In this document: one piece after another, positions 1-12,440 of the stretch
Layout of the letters: each line of letters starts with the position of its first letter
How positions within the stretch are numbered: the stretch's first letter is position 1
Source of the DNA: Phialocephala subalpina
Taxonomy: Eukaryota; Ascomycota; Leotiomycetes; Helotiales; Mollisiaceae
DNA length: 64,000 nt
Assembly (NCBI GenBank): GCA_900073065.1
Contig: FJOG01000037.1
Location: forward strand, 442,849-506,848
Direction of reading: 5' to 3'
Position numbers and translations under genes: made by a program
Notes under the pieces: generated by a model
The model's database searches: none
Told to the model about the DNA's origin: nothing
What the model saw: only the letters and a program-made list of their open reading frames with translations

Positions 1-292
1 AGTGTCGCTACTCGAATTTGTATGGGGTTCCTCACCAAAATTAAAGTTCTTGATTTTGCGCACTAAACATTGCGGGCACAAGCTTTAAAAAATGTATTAA
101 ATTACTTATTATACTCGCTCTTTTATTTAAATTTATATTTTTAATTTAAGAAATCGTAGATTTATATTATTAATTGCTTATAATAAAGTATTACACTAAG
201 TATCTAAAAAGTGGTTGAGTTATTCTTATATTTATCGCTCAAATAGCGATAAAATTAGCGATTTTTCATATATTTTTTGGTGTAGCGACACT
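1..292. mobile_element. Short inverted-repeat element (MITE-like), possibly cut by the window edge
   Basis: The first 11 bases, AGTGTCGCTAC, recur as an exact reverse complement at 282-292. The interior is AT-rich and has no coding capacity. This fits a non-autonomous DNA transposon of about 290 bp. The left flank lies outside the window, so a target-site duplication cannot be tested and the superfamily is unknown. The short TIR could also be chance. Confidence 0.45.
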
Positions 293-1946
293 TGCTTACG
301 CCGACTGTGAGTGAGCGAGCAGAGGAGGGGCACCGGCTATTACTCCCTTCCTAGACAGAAATGGGTTTCGCTTAGGTTCAGATTCGGGTATAACAAAATT
401 ACGTGATGTAAAGTGTACATTAAGTTGGGAATGCGTAGAGGGGATTGAAATCGAATGCATGTCATCACGTAACAATGGATTTTTTTGAGAGCCTCTTTGA
501 AAGGAGGTGTATCATTCCATTTCAGGCCCAAATAATTGCCGATAGCAACGCTTCATACCATCAAGTGTGAATCGGGTGAAGATATCGGATATCAGAATTA
601 ACCTTATACTTAGTAAGGAAGTTTATGAGCTTATACTTGCACTTGTACTTGTAAATCCATACTTTTCGAGGTTAAATTTACTATTTTAATACTTAAAACT
701 TTATTTTTCCTTACTAATAAAATCATAACTTTTATTTGATTCTAAATTAATACGAGAAGAAATTTTTTTAATAAAAATTATTGAAATATAATTTTATTAT
801 TATAATTCAAAACTAGAAAATAATTACGATAAAAGTATTGATAATCGTAAATTATAATAGAATTAAAAGTAATTTCAAATTATAATTAAATAATTTGGAT
901 TTATTATAACAAAATTAATATTATTTAATTTGAAACGAATAAATAATATATATATATATATTAAAAATAATTCGGATAAAATAATCTAAATAATTTATTT
1001 TAATATTTGAATATAAAAAAAATCAAAATAAAATCAATTTATTAATTTATTAATATATAATTTGAATTTTAAATAAGTTTATTATTATGTATTAAATATC
1101 AAATAATTTCTTTTTATATGATACAAAAGAAATAAATTATTAAAGATTAATATTATTTGGAATCTATTTTTTTATTCCCTTGATTCTATTCTCCAGCGTT
1201 ATAAAGAGTATTTAAGCTCTTCTTAATACTTTTTTCTTTCTTACCTATAGAAATAATTATATTTTAACCTTTGATCTTTGAGTTCGCGAAGAATCCTCAA
1301 TACTCTGAGTTTTTCTCTTCTTACCCCAAACTCACTTTTTGAATCTTCAATGGAACATTATGTTGTGCATGTCTGTAACATGTGCAGTTGAACATTTCTT
1401 TCAAAGAAAATGTTCGCCAGGCTCCAGCAGCTCGGCTATCTCAGGGGTTTCGCTTCCAGTATGGTGGGTCCTCATGCATGCGTCATCAGGCAACTATTCC
1501 TTGTTCCCGTGAAGCCTATTGATGTCTTATGATTGGCCTTGGCATTCTCATTGAACCAGTCGGCTTTCAGTCATGCAGACAGAGACCTTTTGTTCACATT
1601 GATATATTTCTTTTTTTGTCTGTGAACAATCCAGGAATTACTCCGTACTCCGTCCGGATATATTGAAGGTTTTTCCTTGATAGATTTCTTGAAAGCGAGT
1701 CATTCTTTCAACAAAGGTGTCCTTCTAATTTATCTTCAAGCAAAGGTTGACAAAATTAGAGATGATGAGGTTTGATTGAGGCAGAGCCCATAAGATCTGA
1801 AAACATCCGCTGGGCGCAAGGAAGAGTCCTGAAAGGAGTACGAAATTTGAAAATCCTAGAATCGAAGCACATCCCACACAGTATATACCACTCTCTTGGA
1901 CCAGCAATCCCCTTTACGCTTCCCAAGTTTCCACGCACCTTCGCAT
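293..1946. other. Gene-free stretch with an AT-rich block
   Basis: From about 600 to 1260 the sequence is extremely AT-rich (runs of TA and TTTA, an ATATAT microsatellite near 945-960) and dense in stops on both strands. This looks like RIP-degraded repeat DNA. From about 1300 to 1946 the base composition returns to normal, but I see no gene. This last part is the 3' flank of the deuterolysin. Confidence 0.6.
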
Positions 1947-3127
1947 TCAATCACACCCACCAAGCCTCACGCTCCCCGCATACATCTCATATGTATCAGC
2001 ATTAGCCGCTGCCTGCGCCGCCGACAACTTTTTCGCCGCAGTCTCTCCATACGCATAATCATCCGTTCCATACAAATGCGTCATCTCATGCAAGATACTT
2101 CCCGCCCTATCGTAATCATCATCCGCGCAAGTCGTAGCATACTCCGGGAAATCCCAGAACCCGTTGTCGGGGCAAGGCACAATAGTGTTATCGCTGGGGA
2201 CCGTGTAAAGAAGAGCAGAACCATCAGCGCAGTCGCCGTATTCGTCGGTGCAGTAGATCGCGGGAGAGGTGGTCTGGACGCCTACAACATCGTTGTAGAT
2301 GGTGCGGACTTTAGTTTCTTCAGAGGTGGATATGAACCATGTTGTGAAGTAGTCGGCGGCGGTGCCAGCTGCGGTGTAGGCTTTGCTGGACATGGAGATG
2401 GCGTCTGCGACGCTGGTTTTGAGGGACGTGGTTTGGGAGGTGGAGCATGAGTTGTAGGTTACGGATCGCTTCTTGATGCGAGAGGAAGTGACCAGGTCAC
2501 GCTTAGAGATAAGTGCACTAGTAGAGTGGTTAGCAAACCCAACTAGTTTGAGTTTCTAGAGGAAAGGGGAGACTTACTCAGCAGCTGTGCTTTGATCGGG
2601 AGTGATGGTCACACTGCTGGAGCTGACACTCTGACAGAATTCCAGGTCCTTCAATGTTGTAGGGGCGGTGGCTCCTGTCACGTATTTGAAGCCCTGAATA
2701 GCACTAACCTTGGCGGTGTCGATACCGGCGAGGTTGTAGGTCTTGGCTGCGTTGACAGAAGTGGTGACAGTTTCGCCCGGAAGAAGTGTTTGGAACATAT
2801 CGGCGGAGAGGCCAGTGCGTTTGTAGTTGACGTAGGAGCCCTCGAATGGCAAAGTATTGCCAGCTGTCCACGCCGTTAGCATAATGTAAGAGCTGTAAAT
2901 TTCTCAGCTGGGGGACTCATCATACCTGCGTCGGCTACTAGGAGATCCTTGGTAGCGTGAGGGCTGAGCACAGTGTTGCCCTTGAAGACAGTAAGAGTCT
3001 CGTTGCCGACATTTGTAACTGTGACTTGAGCAATATGACCAGTGGCGCCGGCGATTTCAACAGAAAGAGGGCAAGCAGCCATTGCTGCGCCAGCAAGAGC
3101 AACGACAGGAAGAATGTTGGCAATCAT
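1947..3127 (-). CDS. Deuterolysin (neutral protease 2), M35 aspzincin metalloprotease
   Basis: Secreted zinc endopeptidase. Exons on the minus strand are 3127-2926, 2863-2578 and 2517-1947, 1059 nt in all, giving 352 residues, normal for the family. The ATG at 3127 opens a signal peptide (MIANILPVVALAGAAMA). A propeptide follows. Lys-Arg pairs (ISKRD, then IKKRS) near residues 165-180 are probable maturation sites. The mature domain has the zinc site HEMTH followed by GTDDYAYG, which is the HExxH plus GTxD pattern of aspzincins, and ends with ADTYEMYAGSVRLGGC, the conserved C-terminal block. Both introns have GT-AG ends and a CTAAC-type branch site. The likely role is extracellular protein breakdown for nutrition or host interaction. 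Confidence 0.93.
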
Positions 3128-4315
3128 GTTGGAATACTCTAGGCTGAGAACTTGACTTGAGAGCTGTCTGTGGGAATGATGTTTCAAGCAGAAGGAGGAA
3201 AGAAGGGCAGCTATAAGTACTCTTTCGCTCCTCCATGTTCAATCGATGGCAACGTTCTAGAAGACGCACCACACAGACCGAGACGGCCTGCCTGATTGAT
3301 CAATCCCGTTGCCACGATTCCACAACCGTACGATATAAACCAAGGAAGCTTGTCTCAGGGCAACTCCGATACTGCGATCGACATAACTCTCGAGGCGTAT
3401 CAAGCAATGACAAGCATTAAGCAAGTCGTATTGGCAGATGCCAAGACTTCGGACAGCATCAAAGGAAGCACTCGCATCACTTGGCAACGGTAGTTGTGAC
3501 CTTATATGGCAACTCGATCTCGCTTCATCTTGGCAGTGCGAGAGTCTGTGGTTTATGACCTTCTTCTAGCCGCCGAGGGGTTTTGATAGCGGAGATTATG
3601 GAGGGGTACCTGACGGAAGAATGCCAGTGCCGGCCGATAAGGTTAAGCGATTAAACTTTCTGACTATCCCACATTCGGCAGGCATGTAAGGCACAGACGG
3701 GGGTGAAGCTTGAATAGGCTATGCCAAGTATGCCAAGTATGTTGTGCAGTTGCTTGATTCTTGCTGTGGAAGGTGAATAAGTCGAGGTGGCTCTGTAGCA
3801 TTCATCTGATAAGCGGACAATAATGGAATGGAATGCCGACTCCACCATCGGTTCATCCCGCATCGCCAATTCGAATGCGGCAACTCGAAGCCCCTGTCAT
3901 TCCTTCCCCATCCTTCCGTTCACAGGAACTTTATCAGCAGTACCGAAGTTCAGATGGCAGCTAGAGTCAATCGATGGAAGTGTGCCGAACTGTATCAGCG
4001 AGCGAGTTATCCGGCTTCCCGAGTAGGATCGAATTTGTGGTCATGCAATCGAATTGCATCCACGTGTTTATGTGCTGACACGAAGCCATGAGAACGAAAA
4101 CGACCAGGCCAATAACAAAGCGTATGAAATGCAGGCAGAAAAATGGTGGTCAGCGAAACACTTATTTCCAGATCGGGCCACAATGAGGTTTCGATAGAAT
4201 AAACACAGGACGGTAGCAGTCGTGAGATTTTTGCGGATTCCAATATGCTGTCTCATAGGCACCTCGCAGCAAAAGACCTCTTCATCCAATCTATCCCAAA
4301 GTCAAGCACAAGTCA
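3128..4315. other. Intergenic, deuterolysin promoter side
   Basis: This is the 5' flank of the deuterolysin and the 3' flank of the helicase. A TATA-like CTTATAGC on the minus strand lies about 85 bp upstream of the deuterolysin ATG. A short ATGCCAAGT direct repeat lies at 3721-3740. The ORFs here have no family features. Confidence 0.5.
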
Positions 4316-7300
4316 TCAAATCCTCAAAGTTCCAAATTCCCTCTCCAAATCAGCAGCCTGTCTCACACCCTCTACAGCAGTATGGTTCGTCCCACCCACA
4401 GTCTCACCACACTGAGGACAGGTCGAAGTCTGCATCGGCATACCGCATTCTCCAACGGTGAACGGATGCCCATTGACACAGTAACTGCGGAAAATCTCGG
4501 AGTTAGTATCACTTCTTTGAGGCAGGTTTCAAGGGGAATACGGCGGAATGAGAAGGAGGAAATGTGTTTCGGGAGGTGAACTGTGTCTCACGCATCCTGA
4601 AACAATCTAAAGGAGGAAGAAATAACTTGGAGGACACCTACTACCAATGGCCTGTACCTCGAAAGTCTCTTGCCATGGCTGCGTATACAGCAGCCTTTTC
4701 CTCGTTGGTGACCGGCATATAGAACGTCGAGTCGCGGAGCATCTTTTCAACCTCTTCGATTTCGTCCATCATGCCTTTCGTTTGGCCAGCATGAGTTGCA
4801 CATACTTCTTTGGCTTGTCGAAGATGGTCTCTTGCGGTTTCTCTGAGAGCAGTCATTTTATCAGAAGACTCCTTCAGCCCGCGCTCAAGTGCGAGGAAAC
4901 GGGCCCAGTAGAGATGGCCTTCAACGGTGATTGATGGCTGGTTTCTGGCTTTCGACTCCGATATCAGAGCCTCGCAGTCCTTTCTGTTCGCACCGAAGTC
5001 GATCTTGATTGCGCGAGGCGCAGTCGTGAGATTCGCGCTGGCCTTCTTGTACCTATCGAGGAAGCTCACAAGGATCGCGTAGTCGCAACGGATGAGCAGA
5101 ACGGTGGTCAAAAGTCGGTTTCTAGTTTGGAGAATGTCAGAAGCTGAGAGCTCAACGGAATCATCGACATTGACACCCTTGTGTCTCCGTGCATCGAGGA
5201 CCAGATCTCGAACTCGGCCAAAGGGTTGCTCCGTCTCATCGACTTGAGTGAGGAAGTGCTTGATGTCTCGTCGAAGGCGAAGAACAGACCTGTATTCTTT
5301 CGCATTCCGGACAATGAGGCCGACTCGAGTGAATTGTGTTTCACGGGCTCCAGTCAATTCGATTGATTGAGAGACGTTGACAGAAGGAGCCGGAGCACTC
5401 TTGGCATCTTGAGCACCCTCCCGCATTTCTCTTTCGACCTCTTCCATTCTGGAGACCAACGGGATGAAGCCCGCATTGGCCCAAACGATGAACTTTTTCG
5501 TTGACTCGTCAATCAATGCACGTCGAACAATGCGGCTGTATCGATTGATATTTCGCAGAGGGCCTCGACACTGAGGGCAATTCTTCAAGGAAGAAGCAGA
5601 GAATGGTTCGGAGCTCTTCGCTATTTCAACAAGGGATCCTGTTTCATCGGAGGTGTAGAAATCTGACATGCTCATGTGGCCATCCATGCTTTCTAAGGTC
5701 AGTATATGACCGCAGGAGGGGATGATACAAGGACTCTCGTCCAGATCAATCTCCTCGTAAGTGGATGACATGATGTAGTCAACGACCATCGTCTTAACGG
5801 ATTCTTTGGCACAGACTTGGCAGTATCGTGCATCTGGGCAGGTCTCCCCACAGATGGAGGGACATTGATGCCCGCAGCTCAAGAGATTTGAACAGCGTTT
5901 GGAACAAGGTAAGAGGTCGCAAGGTACTGCGCAAGGCAAAGCACACTTTCCATGATGTGGACATGACCAAGAACAATCTTCGGCGCACGGTATGCAAGGT
6001 TCATGGCATCTCCTCGAACATTTTGAGTGAGCGCAGCTGACTTCACAATCTTGGGAACATAGCGGGCAATCGCTCCCTTCATGGCAAGAAGCTTTGCAGT
6101 TGTGTCTACATGTCGAATATGGTCTTGAGCAAGGAGTCTTGCATGGGAGATGTGTTCTCTCGACAATGCGACCATCGATTCTGATGTTGCATTCGCAGCA
6201 GCGAGAAAGGCAAGTATGTCCACAAGGCAGCATGGCGCCGCACTTTGCAAAGCAAGCATGATCGTTGTCAAGCGGTAGCTGGTAGCAAAAGACCTTGACT
6301 TGATGATCACAGTGAGGCATGGTATGATCCATTTGGACACGACACTGGACAGTTTCTGGTGCCTGTGCCTCATGGCACTTCAATCGCTCGGCAATATGTC
6401 CACAAGGCAGAATGGTCTTGTAGACCATGACCTGGCATTTGTCGTCGCATCGGTCTCCGCAGTCCTTCGGGCACGAGTGGTCGCATCCCGGCTTGGTTCG
6501 CTGACAGCGTTCGAGACAATGGACGGCGTTATGAAGTGTGTCCGAATGACACATATTCAAGCAAGCATGCCCACAGCGTAGTCTGGAGACGCATCTCTTA
6601 TCACAGCCACCCTCTGGGGACAATCGGGCGAAGTCATCAGGGGTGGATACTTCAATCGGAGCGTCTTGGTGTCTAGCACAGCACAAAGCGAGGGTTGGGC
6701 CGATGCTTTCGGACTTTTCGAGGATCGAGATGACTTGTGACCACATCGGTACAGGACTGGCAGTATCCGAGTTACCAATGATGAACATGCCATGACGGGC
6801 TCTACTGAGCAGCACGTTGATCCGATTAGAGGTTTTCAGAAACCCACACTTTCGTTCCTCATTGCTCCGAACTAGAGAAATGACGATCACCTTGGCCTCC
6901 TCCCCTTGGAAGTTGTCGACAGTGGCGATCCTCAAGGCGTTGAGCAGGGTGGACTTCTGAGACTGTTGTTCTTCGTTCTTCTCTGCGGGGTCTTCTAAGC
7001 CTTTGGCCTCAAGATCTTCGATATCTCTGTCGCCTACAACTATTGCGAATGTGCTAGCTAGGCGCTTTCTGATCTTCTGCAGTTGTCCAAGATATGGTGT
7101 AAGCACGGCAATGTCCTCATTTCCATAGGTTCCCTGTCGAACAAGATGGGCAACAAGGGCCTCAACCATGTCAACCTCGAAAACATTTGTCCGAGACATT
7201 GACACTGATTGTGCCGAACGGGGATCTTCCTTCTCGCGATGGTCAAGCCAATACAGGCGCTTCCGCATTCCATCAACCTCCGGATAATGACCGACAGATG

Positions 7301-10300
7301 GATGGTCTTTCAATTTTGGGTACAATGGAACTCTGACAAGCTCTGCAATTGACGGGTGCATCCTTCGCTGAGTTTCAAGGGCAATGCATGAGAGCTTGGG
7401 CTGACCAAGTTGAGGGCTGACAAGACGTTCGAAAAGCGAGATGTCGAGCGAAAATCTTTGACCTCTAGGATTGTCGTATTGCAATTCGTAGTTGTTAATC
7501 TGGGGTCGCAATTGCTGGTGATCTCCGATAAGAATGGCATGTTGTACACCGGGGAGAAAGGTGGTAAGTGTATGTGCTTCCAAAACCTCTCCTGCCTCTT
7601 CGCATAGAACAACCTTGGCTCCAACTCTTCCAAGCACATCGATAGTCTTTGCCAGCCCTGATGTTGTCACACCGATGATGTTTGCCTGCCGAAGACAGCG
7701 AAGGTTGAGCTCCTGATGGCACTTATCAAGATTTGACTTAGAGTCGTAAAGCTCGTCAAGGGAGCTGAGAAGGCGGTGTAGAAGCTCATTCGATTGCTTT
7801 TCCAGCCAATCCTTGTGAAGTGCAGCGCGTTCAAGAGATGAAGTCTCCCTCAAGGACACTGATTGGAGTTCTGCCACGGGTCGGTTTGAGACAAGTTTCT
7901 TTGGTGCATTTCTCAACCAACTATCGACAACCCGAATTTTCTTGCCTTCTTTCACCTCGGTGAAACCGTCTTCATCCACACTGCCCCTGAACAGGTCCTT
8001 GAAGTGCTTTGGATTGCGCAGTTGGAGATAATCTCTCACATTTCTCCAGGATGCGGAATTGTTCAGCCCGTCAAGAATCGTCTCAGCCTCCTGTATCACC
8101 GAAGTAATATGTTGGTTATATTGCCACTTGTCGTGTTTCTCTTGCTTAGTGGGCTCGATGCCCTTAGATACAACGTGGAGATTGAGTTTCTGGAGCACCT
8201 CGGACTTTGATCGAGATCCAAGACGGATGATCTGCCTGACGCCGTCCTGCCACAAATGTTCAAGAAGCTGGTCAAGAGCGTGATTCGTGTAGCAAACACA
8301 GATTACCGGGCCCAATTTAGCAGCCTCACGATTTTCCAGAAGCGCTTTGATGATAGACACACCAGTGTAGCTCTTGCCGGTTCCAGGTGGGCCTTGTATA
8401 GCCGCCAGAGGTGTCTTGAGGGCGTGCACAACTGCCTCCTGTTGAGCTTCGTCCAACGTGGAGTGTTGCTCGAATGTCCCAAAGTCGAAGGGTTCTTCGG
8501 ATCCAGGTTTTAAAGCCAACGGTTGGCCTCCTGTAAGACAGTCTAGATTTAGACTGAAGCCTAGCCGGCGAGCGTATGCAGGAGGTTGTCTTTGCGATTG
8601 AAAAGCATCGACATCGGGGGCTTGAAGTTCCGGAGCGATGATATCGCCGAACGGAACATCTAAGGTGCGGCTCATTCTTTGCAGTGCCTGGAGAGTGGGT
8701 TGAAAGGATGGAAGTAAGATGCCAGGAAATTCTACCAACGACTGTCGTGATTTGTAGCGAGCACCGAGATGACCGACAATCCATTCCACATCACCTGCAT
8801 TATGCTCGACCATGCTGAGAAGAACAGTTGCTTGATCGCTGTCCTGAGATAGGCTTGGAGCATTGGTTGCCGGACTCGGGGCAGCTCGCGCGGCACTCGA
8901 AGACGCGTCTGAGGCTCTTCTATCCTGTGAACTCTGTCCGGCAGGTTCACAGACAGAGAAGAAAATGATACGTCTAGAAGCAGATACGACGCAGACGAAA
9001 GAATCAAGCTGTAATCGTTTCGTGTTCTGCCACCATTCTTCGCGGTGTCGTCTTGATTTCTCGCGAATGGCTGTCGGTTGATCGAAGCCCACTAGTACCT
9101 GAAGACCTTTCTTTTTGTCGACGGTGAGACTGAGAAGCCGAAGATTTCGATGTACCACATTTCTAAGGATATCCTTTCCTTGGCTTGTTTGTCCGGCGTG
9201 ATTAGGGTTTTCAAGCCTTGAAAGCTCAACTCGCACTGCATCTCGAACCTGGCCAACTGTGTCTTCTCGAAGAAGACGAAAGTGTTTATCCAAAAGTCCG
9301 GCGATACCAGTAAGATGGTGTGTCGAGGCTCTACTCGATGGCAAGTATTCTTGCCGTTGAGACATGATCTCGCCCGCTGTAGGAAGAATTCGAATATCCG
9401 ATATGTTTTCGCAGTCGTTGTCATGTCTTGGGCCATGATTTGACAATTTGCCTGGCATATCTACGTCAAGCTCAAATGCAACATCATGAACAGCAATTGT
9501 GCTCTGAGTATGCTCTTTGACCGGGAGCGATTCTCCGATGTTCAAACGTCTTCGTATTCTGACGAGGCTCTGTTGGGCAGGGAAGAAGGCGGGACTATCT
9601 GACATGCAGGCAGCTATCGTCTCTACGATGGGCACAAAGTCTTCAACGACTTGAGCAGTTTGGCATCCATCAATGAGACGTTGTAGGACAGCAAGAGTGA
9701 TTGTTGTTGCCTTCGTGGGCAATTCGGTGTTGGATGAAGAGTGTTGAGTAACCAAGGAAGCAACAGCAGCAGCTGTGTATCTGAACACCTGGACCGCACG
9801 TCGACCCCTGGGACCAAAGAGGAAGTTGTAGATGCAGTCAAGTGGAGTCTCGAGAATCAATGATGAAATGATATCAGGGTAGGATATGATCTGGAAGAAC
9901 GGCAGTGTCCGGTTTTGGAATATTGAGCTGTCTCGTGTGGAATCCGTCATCAAGTCTGCCATGGCTTTGATCATCGAGAGTCCGTTTTCGGTGGCCAACT
10001 TCGTGATGATGTATTGTCGAGTACCTGCGTCGCCTCCCTCGACCAGCTCCCAGCCTGTCTCGAAGAATTTCTTCAGGTCGACACTCGAATTGTGCCTGAA
10101 TGATCTTGAGTCTGGTCGTGGAATCATATACGTCCATTGTCGACAACTTGCTTCGAGCTCGGACTCCTGACGAGCCACTGGCGGGGAGGAATGGGTCGCG
10201 CTGGCAGCGGGTGTGGTTACGGTTGGGTTATGGTGTGAATATGGACATCTATCGCCCCTTGAACATCCCCTGGGAGTTGGATAATCCGGGCATGGCGTAT

Positions 10301-10450
10301 TTGAGTCGTGACTGAAGCGGCAGCGACTACCCTGAGTGCATCGGCCGCGAGCGAAGTTGAAGCATATCCGTGTGCTATTAATCCGAGCAGTCGTCAGCAA
10401 GAACTCTGGCTGTACTTCTAGGTAAGAACTCACGCGTTCCACGTAGACAT
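4316..10450 (-). CDS. ZNFX1-like SF1 helicase with CCCH, NF-X1 and RZ zinc fingers
   Basis: Exons are 10450-10434, 10374-4642 and 4484-4316 (5919 nt, 1972 residues). The 17-nt first exon (MSTWNA) supplies the ATG, because the long ORF itself begins only at a GTG inside intron 1. Domains in order: two CCCH fingers in the first 55 residues; a UPF1-type SF1 helicase with Walker A GPPGTGKS near residue 665 and motif II CEEAGE near 930; conserved helicase motifs such as VDNFQGEEAKVIVISLVR and NRINVLLSRARHGMF; a cysteine/histidine-rich series of NF-X1 type fingers; and a C-terminal RZ finger. The RZ finger is coded across the last intron (GHWYYCVNGHPF, then TCPQCGETVGG). Animal ZNFX1 has the same helicase/NF-X1/RZ order and acts in RNA surveillance and small-RNA inheritance. 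A role here in RNA silencing or RNA surveillance is inference. Confidence 0.9.
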
Positions 10451-11355
10451 CGTCAACGAAGATCCTAAAGATTGGGGATAATGAGTGTCCAGAGAATGCT
10501 GAGATCTAGTGCATACAATTCTCCAAACCAGCATATCACTAAGGAAAATCCACCATGGAGGAAGCGATGACCGTCTGGGAATTTCACCAAGTGGGAATTT
10601 GTCCGCAACGTAATGCCAGTTTGAAGGGGACCATCGCCATTAAAGGCAACCAGTGCTTGTGTCACCACATGTTGGTTGCATGGGGCAGGCAGGCGGCCTC
10701 ATTCTTGGCGTTGCGGCACGAATCAGATTGAGGCTGAGAGACCATCGCGTGGACCCTTCACATCGAGTTGTCAGCGGCAAGGCTGGATGCTGATCAAGCT
10801 TCAGAGTAAATAACCAGTCAGAAGTTCTGCAAAACCCCGACCCCAGGGGAGTGTCGCGGCCTAGGTGGCACAAGGTTGGGTGAATCAAGGTTTCCCACGC
10901 CAATGAGCCAATGATTCATCTCCAACCCGGCTTCTTGCTTCGGAGGCCCACTGTGTTGTGTGCAGATGCGGGTAGCCAAAAGCGTCAAACGGTGGGCCTC
11001 CGAAGCAAGAAGCCGTCATCTCATGGGAGCGATCGAAGGAGAGTGCAGCACGCCAATATGCATTGTCCGTTTGTTAGTCGTGTTTCTGCTGAGGCTGAAA
11101 GTGGCAACACCTTGCTAAACATTAGCGCTCTTGAATATCGGAAGCGGCTGCCCTTACTCTCTCCTGCCACTAGGCGAGGAGGGAAAGAGCGCCATGCAGA
11201 GAAAGAAGACTGAGGACATCGTAGGAACGAGAAATATATGGCGCTTGAGTTCCGGACCGGGTTTGCTTTATGTTGCAATGATGCGATCGCAATCCAGTCG
11301 GTTGCAAACGAATCATCTTGTGTATTGAAGGGTGATCTCTTATTTGAGTCGCAAA
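10451..11355. other. Intergenic between helicase 5' end and epimerase 3' end
   Basis: Contains the helicase promoter region and the strong inverted repeat at 10928-11015, listed separately. No convincing coding sequence. Confidence 0.5.
10928..11015. repeat. 24-bp perfect inverted repeat with a 40-nt loop
   Basis: The left arm 10928-10951 and right arm 10992-11015 are exact reverse complements over 24 bp, for example CGGCTTCTTGCTTCGGAGGC on the left. TCATCTC occurs at 10916-10922 and again at 11016-11022. The right copy abuts the arm and the left copy is 5 bp away, so a target duplication around a tiny foldback element is possible. A transcribed hairpin is another option. Confidence 0.75.
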
Positions 11356-12440
11356 TCACTCTTTGAACAGATCTTTGAACTTGTCCATTCCTTCGCCCGC
11401 TTGAAGTTTCTTCGCAACCTCCACATATGATCCCGTCCTCACGTCTGATATCAAGTCGATGCCAGTAGGGTTCCAGCTCAGTTGTTGCCCAGCCTTTTGG
11501 CTAGAGGCTCGATTCTCGAGAGCGAAAACAGTAGCCAGAATAGGATTCCACAACGTCACGGCTTCTTCTTGCGTGACAGAACGCACAGGAAGCTTGAGAA
11601 CATCGCAAAGAGCCTCAGCTATCTGCTTGCAATTGACAGTGGTCGAAGTTGTGCAATTGAAAACATCTCCAGGTTGGGAAGATTTTGCAGCAAGAAGATA
11701 TAGGCGAGCGGTGTCGTCCTGTTTCCCAAATTCTTGGAGTTAGTATGCTTCTTCCAGACGGCTGAGAGAGTCCCAGGAGTAGCGGGACATTCGCGAGTAG
11801 AAGGTGGAACTTACCACATTTGCGACTGAAGTGCATGTGCTCCCATCCCCGATATAAATAGATTCCCCGTTCTTCACCGCCGTCTGCATCATGATAGATA
11901 GGAACCCACTGCCACCTCGACCATAGACGAATGGAGCCAGGCGGATGGAGTTGACGCGAATGCCCTTCTTGACCACGTCAATGCATGTATCTCGGAACGC
12001 ATTCGCTCTATCAAGGGCTTTTCAGGTTCTGGGCTTTCCTCGTTCGTCTCACCATGATTCGGGGCTGGTGCAACCAGAGCAGTGCCGGAAGTCATTATAA
12101 AAGGCTTTCCTGTCCCAACAAGAGGTTCGCACATTGCATCTACAGCAGCTGCATCGGTGCTGAGCACCTTCTCATAATCGTGGAATTGCATAAGGATGGC
12201 GAGATGGAGGATGATGTCGGCTTGAGAGCTTTCGTGTCGAAGAATGTCGAGTGCCGTCAAATCACCGCGGACTGGAGTTGCACCCAGAGCTTTCAACTTC
12301 TCGTCCCCCTGTTCAGTCCTCGACAGCCCATGTACTTCGTATCCTTCCTTGACAGCGTATTCGGTGATGGTTCCTCCCACATATCCTGTTGCACCTGTCA
12401 TGAAGATGCGCATCTTCTTGTGGCAAAGTGATGTAGACAT
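11356..12440 (-). CDS. NAD-dependent epimerase / extended SDR, with an apparent one-base frameshift
   Basis: Rossmann-fold oxidoreductase. The ATG is at 12440, with a second ATG at 12413 just before RIFMTGATGYVGG, the TGxxGxxG cofactor loop. The N-terminal part runs in one frame to RSEIHALT. The family-typical continuation KKGIRVNSIRLAPFVYGRGG is in another frame with no usable intron between them. One base therefore appears to be missing near 11975-12020, either an assembly error or a real lesion. A clean intron (11814-11719) joins TSVANV to DDTARLYLLAAK, and the last exon is 11718-11356. Without the shift the product would be about 325 residues. It has no neighbours of obvious pathway relevance, and the substrate is unknown. 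Confidence 0.75.

Noticed and set aside
1896..2450. 184-codon plus-strand frame
   Set aside because: Antisense shadow of the deuterolysin catalytic exon.
4641..10442. Taking the helicase as one exon from a GTG at 10442 to TAG at 4641
   Set aside because: The start would be non-ATG inside an intron, and the RZ finger would be cut after GHW. Spliced ends restore both.
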